Source: Vibrio crassostreae
GTDB lineage: Bacteria > Pseudomonadota > Gammaproteobacteria > Enterobacterales > Vibrionaceae
Length of the DNA stretch: 64,000 nucleotides
NCBI RefSeq assembly: GCF_024347415.1
Contig: NZ_AP025476.1
Location: 3,410,001-3,474,000 of the forward strand
Direction of reading: 5' to 3'
Below are positions 34,402 to 43,910 of the stretch, in pieces (within the stretch, counting starts at the first letter, position 1; each line of letters opens with the position of its first letter). The notes under the pieces are model-generated. The model did no database searches. It saw only the letters and a list, made by a program, of their open reading frames with translations, and had not been told where the DNA came from. The position numbers and the translations under genes were made by a program.

Positions 34402-35925
34402 CTACACAGCTTGTGCCGTGAGTTGCTTCAATAATCTATCCATAGCTCGATAGCCCAACGCTTCTGATAGGTGTTTCTTTTCGATCTGCTCGTTACCGTC
34501 AAGGTCGGCAATGGTTCGTGCTACCTTAATGATTCGATGATAAGCACGAATCGACAGACCCAATCGATGCAGTGCAGTCTCGAGAAACTCCGCATCTTCA
34601 CGTCGCAATGGGCAATACTTCTCTATTTCTCGACTACCGAGCAGTGCATTCGATTTATGGTTTCTAGATAACATGGTTTGACGAGCCTGTTTGACCCTTT
34701 GTTTTACGACTTGGGTGGTTTCACCACGATCGCCACCTTCAGCCAACATCCCTTTAGGCAGTAGTGGGATCTCTAAGGACATATCAAAGCGATCAAGCAA
34801 TGGCCCAGACAATCGATTAAGATAACGCAAAATGATCTGCGGATTAGCGCGTGCTTGATTGCCTTCGTAATAACCAGTCGGGCTTGGATTCAAGGCGCCG
34901 ACCAACTGAAAGCGAGCAGGGAAACGAGTCTTACCTGCCGCGCGTGAAATAATAATCTCGCCCGACTCTAGCGGCTCGCGCAGTGAATCGAGCACCTTGC
35001 GTTCAAACTCCGGCATCTCATCTAGAAACAGTAATCCATTATGCGCCAGAGAGATCTCACCGGGGCGAGGGACTGACCCACCTCCCACTAATGCAGCCAT
35101 CGAACTCGAATGGTGAGGTGAACGAAATGGCCTCTGCTTCCAATTGTATTGATTGATCTCTTGCTGCGTTAGCGAGGCCACCGATGCGGTTTCCATCGCC
35201 TCGTCATCACTCATCTCCGGTAACAAATCGCGTAACCGAGAAGCGAGCATGGTTTTTCCGGTTCCCGGAGGGCCAAGGAACAGTAAGTTATGGTTGCCAG
35301 CGGCTGCTATCTCCAGAGCTCGCTTGCCTTGTTGTTGACCGATAATATCTTGAAGGTCGCGAAGCACTGAAACATCAGCCTGATGATGTTCCGTTCTATA
35401 TAGGCCAAGCTGAGCCTGTCCACACATGTCCGCGCAAACCTCTAACAAGGTTTGCGCTGATTTATGGGCTCCCTTGCCCACCAACGCTGCCTGATCACCG
35501 TTATGATGTGGGACAACTAAGCATCGTTCGACGCTATCGGCGGCTAACGTCGCTGGCAACACACCCTTTACTGAACGTAGCTCTCCTGACAACGCCAACT
35601 CACCGATGAATTCATGCTGAGCTATTTTTGATGTCGGTAGCTGATCCGATGCCACTAAAATCCCAAGCGCGATTGGCAGGTCGAAACGACCTCCTTCCTT
35701 GGGTAAATCGGCAGGGGCGAGGTTGACCGTGATTCTTTTGGATGGAAACTCAAAGCGGGAATTGATGATCGCGCTTCTCACTCGATCTTTAGATTCCTTG
35801 ACCGTTGTTTCAGGTAGCCCCACCAGCGTAAAGCCAGGCATTCCGTTGCTTATATGCACCTCAACGGTCACTTCTGGCGCCTCTACACCCACACTAGCTC
35901 GACTATGAATTATCGCGAGTCCCAT
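34402..35925 (-). CDS. comM: YifB/ComM-family AAA ATPase (Mg-chelatase-like)
   Basis: A 507-aa AAA+ protein of the YifB/ComM group; in naturally competent bacteria ComM is a branch-migration helicase needed for integrating heterologous DNA. The N-terminal ChlI-like domain (residues 1-170), Walker A GPPGTGKT (about 215-222), Walker B LLFLDEMPEF and the C-terminal Mg_chelatase_C domain are present. In E. coli yifB also stands divergent from ilvL-ilvG. AAAGGAAAG precedes the ATG. Confidence 0.93.
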   Translation of the reverse strand: MGLAIIHSRASVGVEAPEVTVEVHISNGMPGFTLVGLPETTVKESKDRVRSAIINSRFEFPSKRITVNLAPADLPKEGGRFDLPIALGILVASDQLPTSKIAQHEFIGELALSGELRSVKGVLPATLAADSVERCLVVPHHNGDQAALVGKGAHKSAQTLLEVCADMCGQAQLGLYRTEHHQADVSVLRDLQDIIGQQQGKRALEIAAAGNHNLLFLGPPGTGKTMLASRLRDLLPEMSDDEAMETASVASLTQQEINQYNWKQRPFRSPHHSSSMAALVGGGSVPRPGEISLAHNGLLFLDEMPEFERKVLDSLREPLESGEIIISRAAGKTRFPARFQLVGALNPSPTGYYEGNQARANPQIILRYLNRLSGPLLDRFDMSLEIPLLPKGMLAEGGDRGETTQVVKQRVKQARQTMLSRNHKSNALLGSREIEKYCPLRREDAEFLETALHRLGLSIRAYHRIIKVARTIADLDGNEQIEKKHLSEALGYRAMDRLLKQLTAQAV

Positions 35926-36048
35926 AACTTTCCTTTGTCTTTGATTTAAAAGTATTCACTCTGGATATTCGTTGCTCACCAAAGCTATAAGGTTGTTATA
36001 TAGCTTGGTGGAATGGTGTTTTAATGTGAAAAAAGAATGACATTTTCC

Positions 36049-36076
36049 TTGTCATGCGGCAGATTTGTGTGATAAC
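36049..36076 (+). promoter_or_regulatory. Possible ilv operon promoter
   Basis: TTGTCA (36049-36054), 16-bp spacer and GATAAC (36071-36076) upstream of the leader peptide. It would start transcription about 45 nt before the leader ATG, which suits an attenuator leader. The -10 is weak. Confidence 0.4.
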
Positions 36077-36128
36077 ACTAGAGATGTAGACATTTACTGA
36101 AGACAATAAACGAGAAAACTCGAATATT

Positions 36129-36218
36129 ATGATTTTTAACGCTCGCATTTACGCACTGATTAACCTGATTATCGTAGTCATTATTAAGACTGCGCGGGGG
36201 CGAGTGGGAAGAAAGTAA
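36129..36218 (+). CDS. ilvL: ilv operon leader peptide
   Basis: A 29-codon ORF with seven Ile, three Val and two Leu codons, most in the run ALINLIIVVII (residues 9-19). When charged tRNA-Ile, -Val or -Leu is scarce the ribosome stalls there and the downstream terminator does not form. Position, length and composition match the IlvL peptide of enterobacteria. Confidence 0.9.
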   Translation: MIFNARIYALINLIIVVIIKTARGRVGRK

Positions 36219-36223
36219 CCACG

Positions 36224-36271
36224 AATTAGAAAAAACCCCCGCACTGACAAGTCCGGGGGTTTTTTCTAATT
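36224..36271 (+). terminator. ilvGMEDA attenuator
   Basis: A very long hairpin directly after ilvL: an 18-bp perfect stem from AATTAGAAAAAA and CCCCCG on one side, with CGGGGG TTTTTT on the other, loop of 12 nt. The U-run is inside the extended stem. It stops transcription before ilvG when branched-chain amino acids are plentiful. Confidence 0.92.
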
Positions 36272-36397
36272 TAAACATTCGATTTTTATATTTTTGAGCA
36301 TTTTCGGCTTTGCCGATTTACAGGAAGAATGGGAGCACAAGATGTGCAGAGACAAAGGAAACAGTTACCAAAATAAAGGTAATACGGGAGAATTCCG

Positions 36398-38044
36398 ATG
36401 AAAGGCGCAGAACTAGTCGTATCCGCACTCAAGCAACAAGGAATTGAGACCGTATTTGGTTACCCAGGTGGTGCCATCATGCCAATCTACGATGCACTCT
36501 ATGACGGCGGGGTTGAACATATCCTATGTCGCCATGAGCAAGGCGCTGCTATGGCCGCGATCGGCATGGCTCGAGCAACACAAGATGTCGCTGTTTGTAT
36601 GGCAACGTCTGGCCCAGGTGCAACCAACCTAGTCACTGGCCTTGCTGATGCCTTTATGGACTCTATCCCAATGGTTGCAATCACAGGTCAGGTTGCAAGT
36701 TCCCACATTGGTACCGATGCATTCCAAGAAATGGATGTGATTGGTATGTCTCTGTCATGTACTAAACACAGCTACCTAGTGACTGATATTGAAGATCTTG
36801 CTCCAACCCTCGCTGAAGCGTTTGTGGTTGCGAAGTCTGGTCGTCCTGGCCCGGTTATCGTCGATATCGCTAAAGATGTTCAACTGGCTGAAGCTCCAGT
36901 TAACTCTCTTCCTGAATTTACTCCACCCGCAATTCCTGTTTCAACAACTGATGCCATTGAACAGGCGCAGTACTTCTTATCTCAAGCAACCCGTCCTGTT
37001 TTATACGTAGGTGGTGGTGTTCAACTTGCTAAAGCAACCGATGCGGTTCGTGAGTTTTTACGCCTTAACCCAATGCCAGCCGTAAGCACACTAAAAGGCT
37101 TGGGAACTATCGAACGTGATGACCCACACTACCTTGGCATGCTGGGTATGCACGGCACTAAAGCCGCTAACCTTGTAGTTCAAGAGAGTGACCTACTGAT
37201 TGTTGTCGGTGCCCGTTTTGATGACCGAGTAACAGGCAAACTCGATACTTTTGCGCCACACGCGAAGGTTATCCATATCGATATCGATGCAGCAGAGTTC
37301 AGCAAACTGCGTCTGGCCAACGCGCCAATTCGCGGTGACATCAACAAGATCATGCCTCAACTAGAGCTAAGCCAAGACATCTCCTCTTGGGTTCACCACT
37401 CTGAAGGGCTTCGTAGCTCATTCAAATGGCGTTACGACCACCCTGGCGATCTGATCTTTGCTCCACTGCTGTTAAAACAATTATCTGACATGATGCCAGC
37501 AAGCTCTATCGTTTCGACCGATGTTGGCCAACACCAGATGTGGGCAGCCCAGCACATTCAGCCTCGCGATCCACAAAACTTCATTACCTCTGCCGGTTTA
37601 GGCACCATGGGCTTTGGTTTACCAGCGGCTATGGGTGCGTCGGTTGGTCGTCCTGATGACCAATCGATTCTAATCTCTGGTGATGGCTCGTTCATGATGA
37701 ACATTCAAGAGCTTGGCACCTTAAAGCGTCGTCAGATCCCAGTGAAGATGGTACTGCTTAATAACTCTCGCTTGGGCATGGTTCGCCAATGGCAATCGCT
37801 GTTCTTTGATGGCCGCCACAGTGAAACTATCTTGGATGACAACCCTAATTTCGTGATGCTCGCGAAAGCGTTCGACATCCCGGGCAAAACCATCACTCGT
37901 AAAGAAGAAGTAGAACCAGCATTGAAAGAGATGCTAGAGAGCAAAACCGCTTACCTACTTCATGTTCTTATCGATGAAGAAGAAAACGTATGGCCACTAG
38001 TACCGCCAGGTGCTTCAAACAGTGAGATGTTGGAGAACACATAA
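36398..38044 (+). CDS. ilvG: Acetolactate synthase II large subunit
   Basis: A ThDP- and FAD-dependent enzyme making acetolactate or acetohydroxybutyrate for valine, leucine and isoleucine. The 548-aa frame is intact, unlike E. coli K-12 ilvG. Motifs: [28 protein letters not shown] with the catalytic glutamate (about residue 47), [12 protein letters not shown] and [12 protein letters not shown] for ThDP-Mg binding. GGGAGAATTCCG precedes the ATG. The regulatory subunit ilvM follows. Confidence 0.97.
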   Translation: MKGAELVVSALKQQGIETVFGYPGGAIMPIYDALYDGGVEHILCRHEQGAAMAAIGMARATQDVAVCMATSGPGATNLVTGLADAFMDSIPMVAITGQVASSHIGTDAFQEMDVIGMSLSCTKHSYLVTDIEDLAPTLAEAFVVAKSGRPGPVIVDIAKDVQLAEAPVNSLPEFTPPAIPVSTTDAIEQAQYFLSQATRPVLYVGGGVQLAKATDAVREFLRLNPMPAVSTLKGLGTIERDDPHYLGMLGMHGTKAANLVVQESDLLIVVGARFDDRVTGKLDTFAPHAKVIHIDIDAAEFSKLRLANAPIRGDINKIMPQLELSQDISSWVHHSEGLRSSFKWRYDHPGDLIFAPLLLKQLSDMMPASSIVSTDVGQHQMWAAQHIQPRDPQNFITSAGLGTMGFGLPAAMGASVGRPDDQSILISGDGSFMMNIQELGTLKRRQIPVKMVLLNNSRLGMVRQWQSLFFDGRHSETILDDNPNFVMLAKAFDIPGKTITRKEEVEPALKEMLESKTAYLLHVLIDEEENVWPLVPPGASNSEMLENT

Positions 38045-38045
38045 C

Positions 38046-38330
38046 ATGAAAAGATACCTATTAGACATCAAAGCCGATGATAAGCCTGTACTACTAGAGC
38101 GTGTTCTTCGTGTTATCCGCCACCGTGGCTTCATTGTTAAGCAAGTTGCGGGCACTCAAAACCACGAAAGCAAAGTGGCGAGTGTTGAGATCATCGTAGA
38201 CAGTGACCGTCCGATCTCTTTCTTGGTCAATCAAATCGAAAAGCTGTGGGATGTGCGTACCGTTGACGTTATCTCTATCAGCCGTAATGAACTGCCAAAC
38301 AACAACTTACAACAAAAGATAAACGCATAG
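38046..38330 (+). CDS. ilvM: Acetolactate synthase II small (regulatory) subunit
   Basis: A 94-aa ACT-domain protein (YLLDIKADDKPVLLERVLRVIRHRGF at the start) that binds and activates IlvG. The ATG lies one base after the ilvG stop, so its translation is coupled; an upstream start in the same frame would fall inside ilvG. GGAGAAC in the end of ilvG may serve as Shine-Dalgarno. Confidence 0.93.
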   Translation: MKRYLLDIKADDKPVLLERVLRVIRHRGFIVKQVAGTQNHESKVASVEIIVDSDRPISFLVNQIEKLWDVRTVDVISISRNELPNNNLQQKINA

Positions 38331-38342
38331 GGAACCGCAAAC

Positions 38343-39311
38343 ATGACAGCTAAAACAGCAGACTATATTTGGTTTAACGGTGAGATGGTTCCTTGGGCAG
38401 AGGCGAACGTTCACGTCCTGACTCACGCAATGCACTACGGTACTTCTGTGTTTGAAGGTGTTCGTTGCTACAACACACCAAAGGGGCCGGTTATCTTCCG
38501 TCACCCTGAGCATGCTAAGCGCCTAAAAGACTCAGCAAAAATCTACCGCTTCCCTATTCCTTACACTGAGGAAGAAATTATGGAAGCAACTCGCGAAACG
38601 CTACGCCAAAATAAGCTAGAGTCAGCGTACATCCGCCCTCTAGGTTTCGTAGGTAACGTTGGTTTAGGTGTCTGCCCGCCAGAAAACACTGAGATGGAGC
38701 TAATCATCGCTGCTTTCCCTTGGGGTTCGTACCTAGGCGAAGAAGCGCTAGAAAATGGCGTTGATGCGATGATTTCTAGCTGGAACCGTGCAGCTCCAAA
38801 CACGATCCCAACCGCAGCAAAAGCCGGTGGTAACTACCTATCTTCACTACTGGTTGGTGGCGAAGCTCGTCGTCATGGTTACGATGAAGGTATCGCTCTG
38901 AGTGTTGATGGCTACCTTTCTGAAGGTGCTGGCGAAAACATTTTTGTAGTACGTAATGGCGTGCTATCAACGCCACCAGCGACCAGCGCAATTCTACCGG
39001 GTATCACTCGTGATTCGATCATGACACTAGCAAAAGACATGGGTTATGAGATCCGTGAAGAGAACATTGCTCGTGAAGCACTATACCTTGCTGACGAAGT
39101 CTTCATGACAGGCACAGCAGCGGAAATCGTTCCGGTTCGCAGTGTAGACAAAATTACAGTAGGTGAAGGCAAACGCGGTCCTATCACTGAAAAAGTTCAA
39201 GCGGCTTACTTTGGTCTATTCAATGGAACCACTGAAGATAAGTGGGGCTGGTTAGACTATGTGTACCCAGCAGACCAAGCTTCAGAAAACCAAACGCAAA
39301 CAACTAAGTAA
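38343..39311 (+). CDS. ilvE: Branched-chain amino acid aminotransferase
   Basis: A PLP enzyme of fold type IV that makes the last step to Val, Leu and Ile. 322 aa. The PLP-lysine is K160 in TIPTAAKAGGNY; also visible are HYGTSVFEGVRCY, SEGAGENIF and TGTAAEIVPV. GGGAACC lies before the ATG. Third gene of ilvGMEDA. Confidence 0.96.
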   Translation: MTAKTADYIWFNGEMVPWAEANVHVLTHAMHYGTSVFEGVRCYNTPKGPVIFRHPEHAKRLKDSAKIYRFPIPYTEEEIMEATRETLRQNKLESAYIRPLGFVGNVGLGVCPPENTEMELIIAAFPWGSYLGEEALENGVDAMISSWNRAAPNTIPTAAKAGGNYLSSLLVGGEARRHGYDEGIALSVDGYLSEGAGENIFVVRNGVLSTPPATSAILPGITRDSIMTLAKDMGYEIREENIAREALYLADEVFMTGTAAEIVPVRSVDKITVGEGKRGPITEKVQAAYFGLFNGTTEDKWGWLDYVYPADQASENQTQTTK

Positions 39312-39344
39312 GCAACAGCCAAATATTTTATAAGGATTTAAGCA

Positions 39345-41186
39345 ATGCCAATCTATCGTTCAGCAACGACTACCCACGGACGCAACATGGCTGGTGCGCG
39401 CGCTTTATGGCGTGCAACTGGCGTTAAAGATGATGACTTCGGTAAGCCAATCATCGCAGTTGTAAACTCGTTCACTCAATTCGTTCCAGGCCACGTTCAC
39501 CTTAAAGACATGGGTCAATTGGTTGCGGGTGAAATCGAGAAAGCGGGTGGTATCGCTAAAGAATTCAACACCATCGCAGTGGATGATGGTATCGCAATGG
39601 GCCACGGCGGCATGCTGTACTCACTGCCATCACGTGAGCTTATCGCGGATTCAGTAGAGTACATGGTCAATGCACACTGTGCGGATGCAATGGTGTGTAT
39701 CTCTAACTGTGACAAAATCACTCCGGGAATGATGATGGCTGCAATGCGCCTAAACATCCCAGTGATCTTTGTATCTGGCGGCCCTATGGAAGCAGGTAAA
39801 ACCAAGCTTTCCGATCAAATCATCAAGCTAGACCTTGTTGACGCGATGATTCAGGGTGCCGATCCAACCATTTCTGATGAGCAAAGTGAGCAAGTAGAGC
39901 GCTCTGCATGTCCAACATGTGGTTCATGTTCAGGTATGTTCACGGCTAACTCAATGAACTGTCTAACTGAAGCGCTTGGCCTATCTCAACCAGGTAACGG
40001 CTCTATGCTAGCAACTCACGCTGACCGTGAAGAGCTATTCATCAATGCAGGTAAGCGCATCGTTGACCTAACTAAGCGTTACTACGAGCAAGATGACGAA
40101 TCAGCACTGCCACGTAACATCGCTAACCGCGCAGCCTTTGATAATGCAATGGCACTAGATATCGCGATGGGCGGTTCAAGTAACACGGTACTTCACCTTT
40201 TAGCGGCAGCTCAAGAAGGTGAGATTGACTTTGATATGGGTGATATCGACGAGATGTCTCGCCGTGTTCCACACCTATGTAAGGTTGCTCCTTCAACACC
40301 TAAATACCACATGGAAGACGTTCACCGTGCTGGTGGCGTAATGGCTATCCTAGGTGAACTAGACCGTGCTGGCCTGTTAAACAACCAAACACGCACTGTA
40401 CTTGGCCTAAGCATGCAAGAGCAGCTAGCTCAATACGACATAATGCAAACAGAAGACGAAGCCGTGCTTAAGTTCTTCCGTGCAGGCCCTGCTGGTATCC
40501 GTACCACCAAAGCTTTCTCACAAGATTGTCGTTGGGATCGCCTTGATGATGACCGTGTCGATGGTTGTATTCGTACTAAAGAGAACGCATTCAGCCAAGA
40601 AGGTGGCCTAGCGGTACTTTCAGGTAACATCGCCGTTGATGGTTGTATCGTCAAGACCGCGGGTGTTGATGAGGAGAACCTGAAATTCCAAGGTCCCGCA
40701 ATCGTATTTGAAAGCCAAGACACGGCAGTAGACGGTATCTTAGCGGGTAAAGTAAAAGCCGGCGAAGTGGTTGTTATTCGTTACGAAGGTCCTAAAGGTG
40801 GTCCGGGCATGCAAGAAATGCTCTACCCAACTACTTACCTAAAATCTATGGGTCTAGGTAAGTCTTGTGCGCTTCTAACGGACGGACGTTTCTCTGGTGG
40901 TACTTCGGGTCTGTCTATCGGTCACGCTTCTCCAGAAGCAGCAAGTGGCGGTGTTATTGGTCTAGTGAATACTGGCGACATCATCACTATCGACATCCCT
41001 AGCCGCTCAATCACACTTGATGTGCCTGAAGCTGAGCTAGAAGCGCGTCGTGTTAAGCAAGACGCACTAGGCTGGAAACCAGAAAACCGTCAGCGTGAAG
41101 TTTCATTCGCACTGAAAGCTTACGCAAGCATGGCAACCAGTGCCGACAAAGGCGCCGTGCGTGATAAGTCTAAGCTTGAGGGCTAA
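39345..41186 (+). CDS. ilvD: Dihydroxy-acid dehydratase
   Basis: An iron-sulfur dehydratase forming the 2-keto acid precursors of Val and Ile. The 613 aa carry the two cluster cysteine motifs [14 protein letters not shown] (about 119-132) and [17 protein letters not shown] (about 193-209), and the C-terminal [37 protein letters not shown] precedes the ATG. Confidence 0.97.
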   Translation: MPIYRSATTTHGRNMAGARALWRATGVKDDDFGKPIIAVVNSFTQFVPGHVHLKDMGQLVAGEIEKAGGIAKEFNTIAVDDGIAMGHGGMLYSLPSRELIADSVEYMVNAHCADAMVCISNCDKITPGMMMAAMRLNIPVIFVSGGPMEAGKTKLSDQIIKLDLVDAMIQGADPTISDEQSEQVERSACPTCGSCSGMFTANSMNCLTEALGLSQPGNGSMLATHADREELFINAGKRIVDLTKRYYEQDDESALPRNIANRAAFDNAMALDIAMGGSSNTVLHLLAAAQEGEIDFDMGDIDEMSRRVPHLCKVAPSTPKYHMEDVHRAGGVMAILGELDRAGLLNNQTRTVLGLSMQEQLAQYDIMQTEDEAVLKFFRAGPAGIRTTKAFSQDCRWDRLDDDRVDGCIRTKENAFSQEGGLAVLSGNIAVDGCIVKTAGVDEENLKFQGPAIVFESQDTAVDGILAGKVKAGEVVVIRYEGPKGGPGMQEMLYPTTYLKSMGLGKSCALLTDGRFSGGTSGLSIGHASPEAASGGVIGLVNTGDIITIDIPSRSITLDVPEAELEARRVKQDALGWKPENRQREVSFALKAYASMATSADKGAVRDKSKLEG

Positions 41187-41188
41187 CT

Positions 41189-42733
41189 ATGAGTGATGAC
41201 ACCTCCAGCCCCAAAAAACAAACTGGCGCAGACTATCTGCGTCAGATCCTGAGAGCGCCGGTTTACGAAGCGGCAATCGTAACACCTCTACAGGATATGC
41301 CGCGTTTAAGCGCGCGCATTGGTAATCAGGTTCAGCTTAAACGAGAAGACCGTCAGCCGGTCCACTCGTTCAAGCTACGTGGTGCCTACAACATGGTATC
41401 AAGCCTTTCAGAGCAACAGAAAGCTGCCGGTGTGATTGCGGCATCGGCGGGTAACCATGCTCAAGGTATGGCTCTGTCCGGTTCTAAACTTGGTATTCAA
41501 ACCACGATTGTGATGCCAAAAACCACTCCTGATATCAAGGTTGATGCGGTACGTGGCTTTGGCGGTAACGTGGTTCTGCACGGCAGCAACTTTGATGAAG
41601 CGAAGGCAGAGGCTGAACGCCTTTCTGCTGAACACGGCTATACCTTTGTGCCTCCTTTCGATCACCCATTGGTGATCGCTGGACAAGGCACTATGGGCAT
41701 GGAGATGCTGCAGCAGAATGGTCACATGGATTACATCTTTGTGCCTGTTGGTGGTGGTGGCTTGGCTGCTGGTGTAGCTGTACTGGTTAAGCAACTGATG
41801 CCAGAAATTAAAGTCATCGCGGTTGAACCAGAAGACTCATCTTGCTTGAAAGCAGCTCTCGATGCCGGTGAGCCAGTGGTACTGGATCAGGTCAGCATGT
41901 TTGCAGATGGCGTTGCGGTTAAGCGCATTGGCGAAGAGACCTTCCGCCTATGCCAACAGTACATCGATGGTCATATTGCCGTGTCTAGCGATGAGATCTG
42001 CTCTGCGGTAAAAGACATCTTTGAAGACACTCGTGCGATTGCTGAACCTTCGGGAGCGCTGGCTCTGGCTGGTCTCAAGAAGTTTGCTGAGCAGAACCAA
42101 CTGCAAGGCAAGCAACTGGCAACGGTACTTTCTGGTGCTAACACCAACTTCCACGGTTTGCGCTATGTGTCTGAACGTTGTGAGTTGGGCGAAAAACGAG
42201 AAGGTCTACTTGCGGTGACTATTCCAGAGCGACAAGGTGCATTCCTAGAGTTCTGTAATATTATTGGCGGCCGAGCGGTGACGGAGTTTAACTACCGCCA
42301 CAACGACGAAAGCCTAGCGAATATCTTCGTTGGTGTACGTCTGCAAGGTGGGCAAGAAGAGCTCGAGCACATCATTAATGACCTACGTGAAGGCGGCTAC
42401 CCAGTTGTCGATCTGTCTGATGATGAGATGGCAAAACTGCACATTCGCTACATGATTGGCGGCAAACCATCGAAGCCACTGCAAGAACGTCTGTACAGCT
42501 TCGAGTTTCCAGAATATCCAGGTGCATTGATTAAATTCCTTGATACCTTAGGTACTCACTGGAATATCAGCCTGTTCAATTATCGTAACCACGGCGCCGA
42601 TTACGGTCGCGTATTGTGTGGCTTCGAACTTGGTGATGATGATTTGGCTCAGTTCTCGACACACCTACGAGAGCTTGGCTATCAGTGTAAAGACGAAACC
42701 GACAACCCTTCTTACAAGTTCTTCTTGTCTTAA
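41189..42733 (+). CDS. ilvA: Threonine dehydratase (biosynthetic)
   Basis: Converts threonine to 2-oxobutyrate, the first committed step to isoleucine. The 514-aa protein has the PLP-lysine K62 in HSFKLRGAYN, the glycine loop VGGGGLAAG, and two ACT-like C-terminal domains (from about 325) that bind isoleucine as inhibitor. It begins two bases after the ilvD stop, is the last gene of the operon and is followed by a terminator. Confidence 0.97.
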   Translation: MSDDTSSPKKQTGADYLRQILRAPVYEAAIVTPLQDMPRLSARIGNQVQLKREDRQPVHSFKLRGAYNMVSSLSEQQKAAGVIAASAGNHAQGMALSGSKLGIQTTIVMPKTTPDIKVDAVRGFGGNVVLHGSNFDEAKAEAERLSAEHGYTFVPPFDHPLVIAGQGTMGMEMLQQNGHMDYIFVPVGGGGLAAGVAVLVKQLMPEIKVIAVEPEDSSCLKAALDAGEPVVLDQVSMFADGVAVKRIGEETFRLCQQYIDGHIAVSSDEICSAVKDIFEDTRAIAEPSGALALAGLKKFAEQNQLQGKQLATVLSGANTNFHGLRYVSERCELGEKREGLLAVTIPERQGAFLEFCNIIGGRAVTEFNYRHNDESLANIFVGVRLQGGQEELEHIINDLREGGYPVVDLSDDEMAKLHIRYMIGGKPSKPLQERLYSFEFPEYPGALIKFLDTLGTHWNISLFNYRNHGADYGRVLCGFELGDDDLAQFSTHLRELGYQCKDETDNPSYKFFLS

Positions 42734-42751
42734 GAGTTAAGTTATCGAACC

Positions 42752-42781
42752 AAAAAGAGCGAGTTTTTACTCGCTCTTTTT
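42752..42781 (+). terminator. Terminator of the ilvGMEDA operon
   Basis: A 12-bp stem (AAAAAGAGCGAG with its complement) with a 6-nt loop, tail TTTTTATT. Confidence 0.92.
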
Positions 42782-42832
42782 ATTGGCGACAATTCAGGCC
42801 AAGCACCCAAAAGATCACTTTCAAATCGATCA

Positions 42833-43747
42833 TTAGATCGCCTTACGATGATCCAACCAATCTTGGTGAAGTTGCTCACTCGATCCTAGGTACTTCACCA
42901 TCCATTCGATCAATTTATGGTTATCGTCTTTTCGCCACACCAAACAACAATGGCTCTGCGGGCTTGGTTCAGGCAAGATTTTCTCCACCAGCAAACCCTG
43001 CTCAATAATAGGAGCAGCGATATGTCTTGGCATGTAGCCCACTCCAACACCATTCTTAAGGCACTCAATCGCACTATACCAGTTAGGTAACAACAAGCGC
43101 CTTTGGTTGCCATAATGGCCGGTGTGGCGTTTAGGCAGTACGCTAGAGGTGTCATCCAAACAGATTGCAGGGAACTGACTCACGAATTCTTCATTGAGGT
43201 TTTGCTCTCGTACACATGGGTGACTTGGCGACATCACAAACGCCCAATCTAAGCGCCCCATGTCTTTTACCTCAAAGTCACCACCAACTGGAATCGCAGA
43301 AGTAGCACCAATCACAATATCCGCTCTGCCCTGTGCAATGGCTTCCCAAGAGCCGTTGAACACCTCCATGTTGATCTGGAGCTCTGCAAACTCAAAGGTT
43401 TGGTAGAACTCTTCAATCATCGGCTTCATCTTATCGAGCTTAACCACGTTATCGAGCGTTAGACGCAAAGTTTTCTTCCAACCACGCGCTGCTCGTCGAG
43501 TCTGAGCACTGACCTCTTCCATCTGTCTCAGCAATGCACGAGCCTCTTCAATGAACAACTCACCAGCTGGTGTCAGCTCTACCTTTCTTGGTAAACGTCT
43601 GAAAAGTAAAACATCCAGTTCTTGCTCAACCTGTCTAACACCGTAGCTGATCGCCGACGGTACTTTGTGCAATTGTTCAGCAGCTGCGGTAAAACTACCC
43701 AAGCGCGCCACTGTGTCGAGCATTTCTAAAGAGGATTTAGAGAACAT
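42833..43747 (-). CDS. punR: LysR-type regulator, PunR (YdhB)-like
   Basis: A 304-aa LysR-family activator with the N-terminal helix-turn-helix in MLDTVARLGSFTAAAEQLHKVPSAISYGVRQVEQEL (residues 9-44) and a substrate-binding domain from about 90. It resembles E. coli PunR, including VPSA(I/V)SY, EVFNG-W(E/D)A and GATxAIPVGG, and it lies divergently beside a PunC-like transporter as in E. coli. E. coli PunR responds to purine nucleosides; that ligand is inferred here. Confidence 0.85.
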   Translation of the reverse strand: MFSKSSLEMLDTVARLGSFTAAAEQLHKVPSAISYGVRQVEQELDVLLFRRLPRKVELTPAGELFIEEARALLRQMEEVSAQTRRAARGWKKTLRLTLDNVVKLDKMKPMIEEFYQTFEFAELQINMEVFNGSWEAIAQGRADIVIGATSAIPVGGDFEVKDMGRLDWAFVMSPSHPCVREQNLNEEFVSQFPAICLDDTSSVLPKRHTGHYGNQRRLLLPNWYSAIECLKNGVGVGYMPRHIAAPIIEQGLLVEKILPEPSPQSHCCLVWRKDDNHKLIEWMVKYLGSSEQLHQDWLDHRKAI

Positions 43748-43854
43748 AAGCCTTCAAATTTTTTGATTGATAACCACATATTTTAGCGTTTTATTTTATC
43801 AGGTCTGAAAAATAGAATGTCAGCATAAATAAACAGGGGCTTTCACCTCTGTAT

Positions 43855-43873
43855 ATCAAACAATTTTTTTGAT
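43855..43873. promoter_or_regulatory. Candidate LysR-type operator between punR and punC
   Basis: ATCAAA-N7-TTTGAT is an inverted repeat with the T-N11-A form of LysR sites, in the 163-bp divergent intergenic region, about 40 bp upstream of punC. The A/T-rich background makes chance occurrence possible. Confidence 0.35.
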
Positions 43874-43910
43874 GATAAAAACATCACTACCTTTAGCTTA
43901 ATGGCATCTT

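Noticed and set aside
36398..38044. Frameshift in ilvG as in E. coli K-12
   Set aside because: The frame is continuous over 548 codons with all cofactor motifs.
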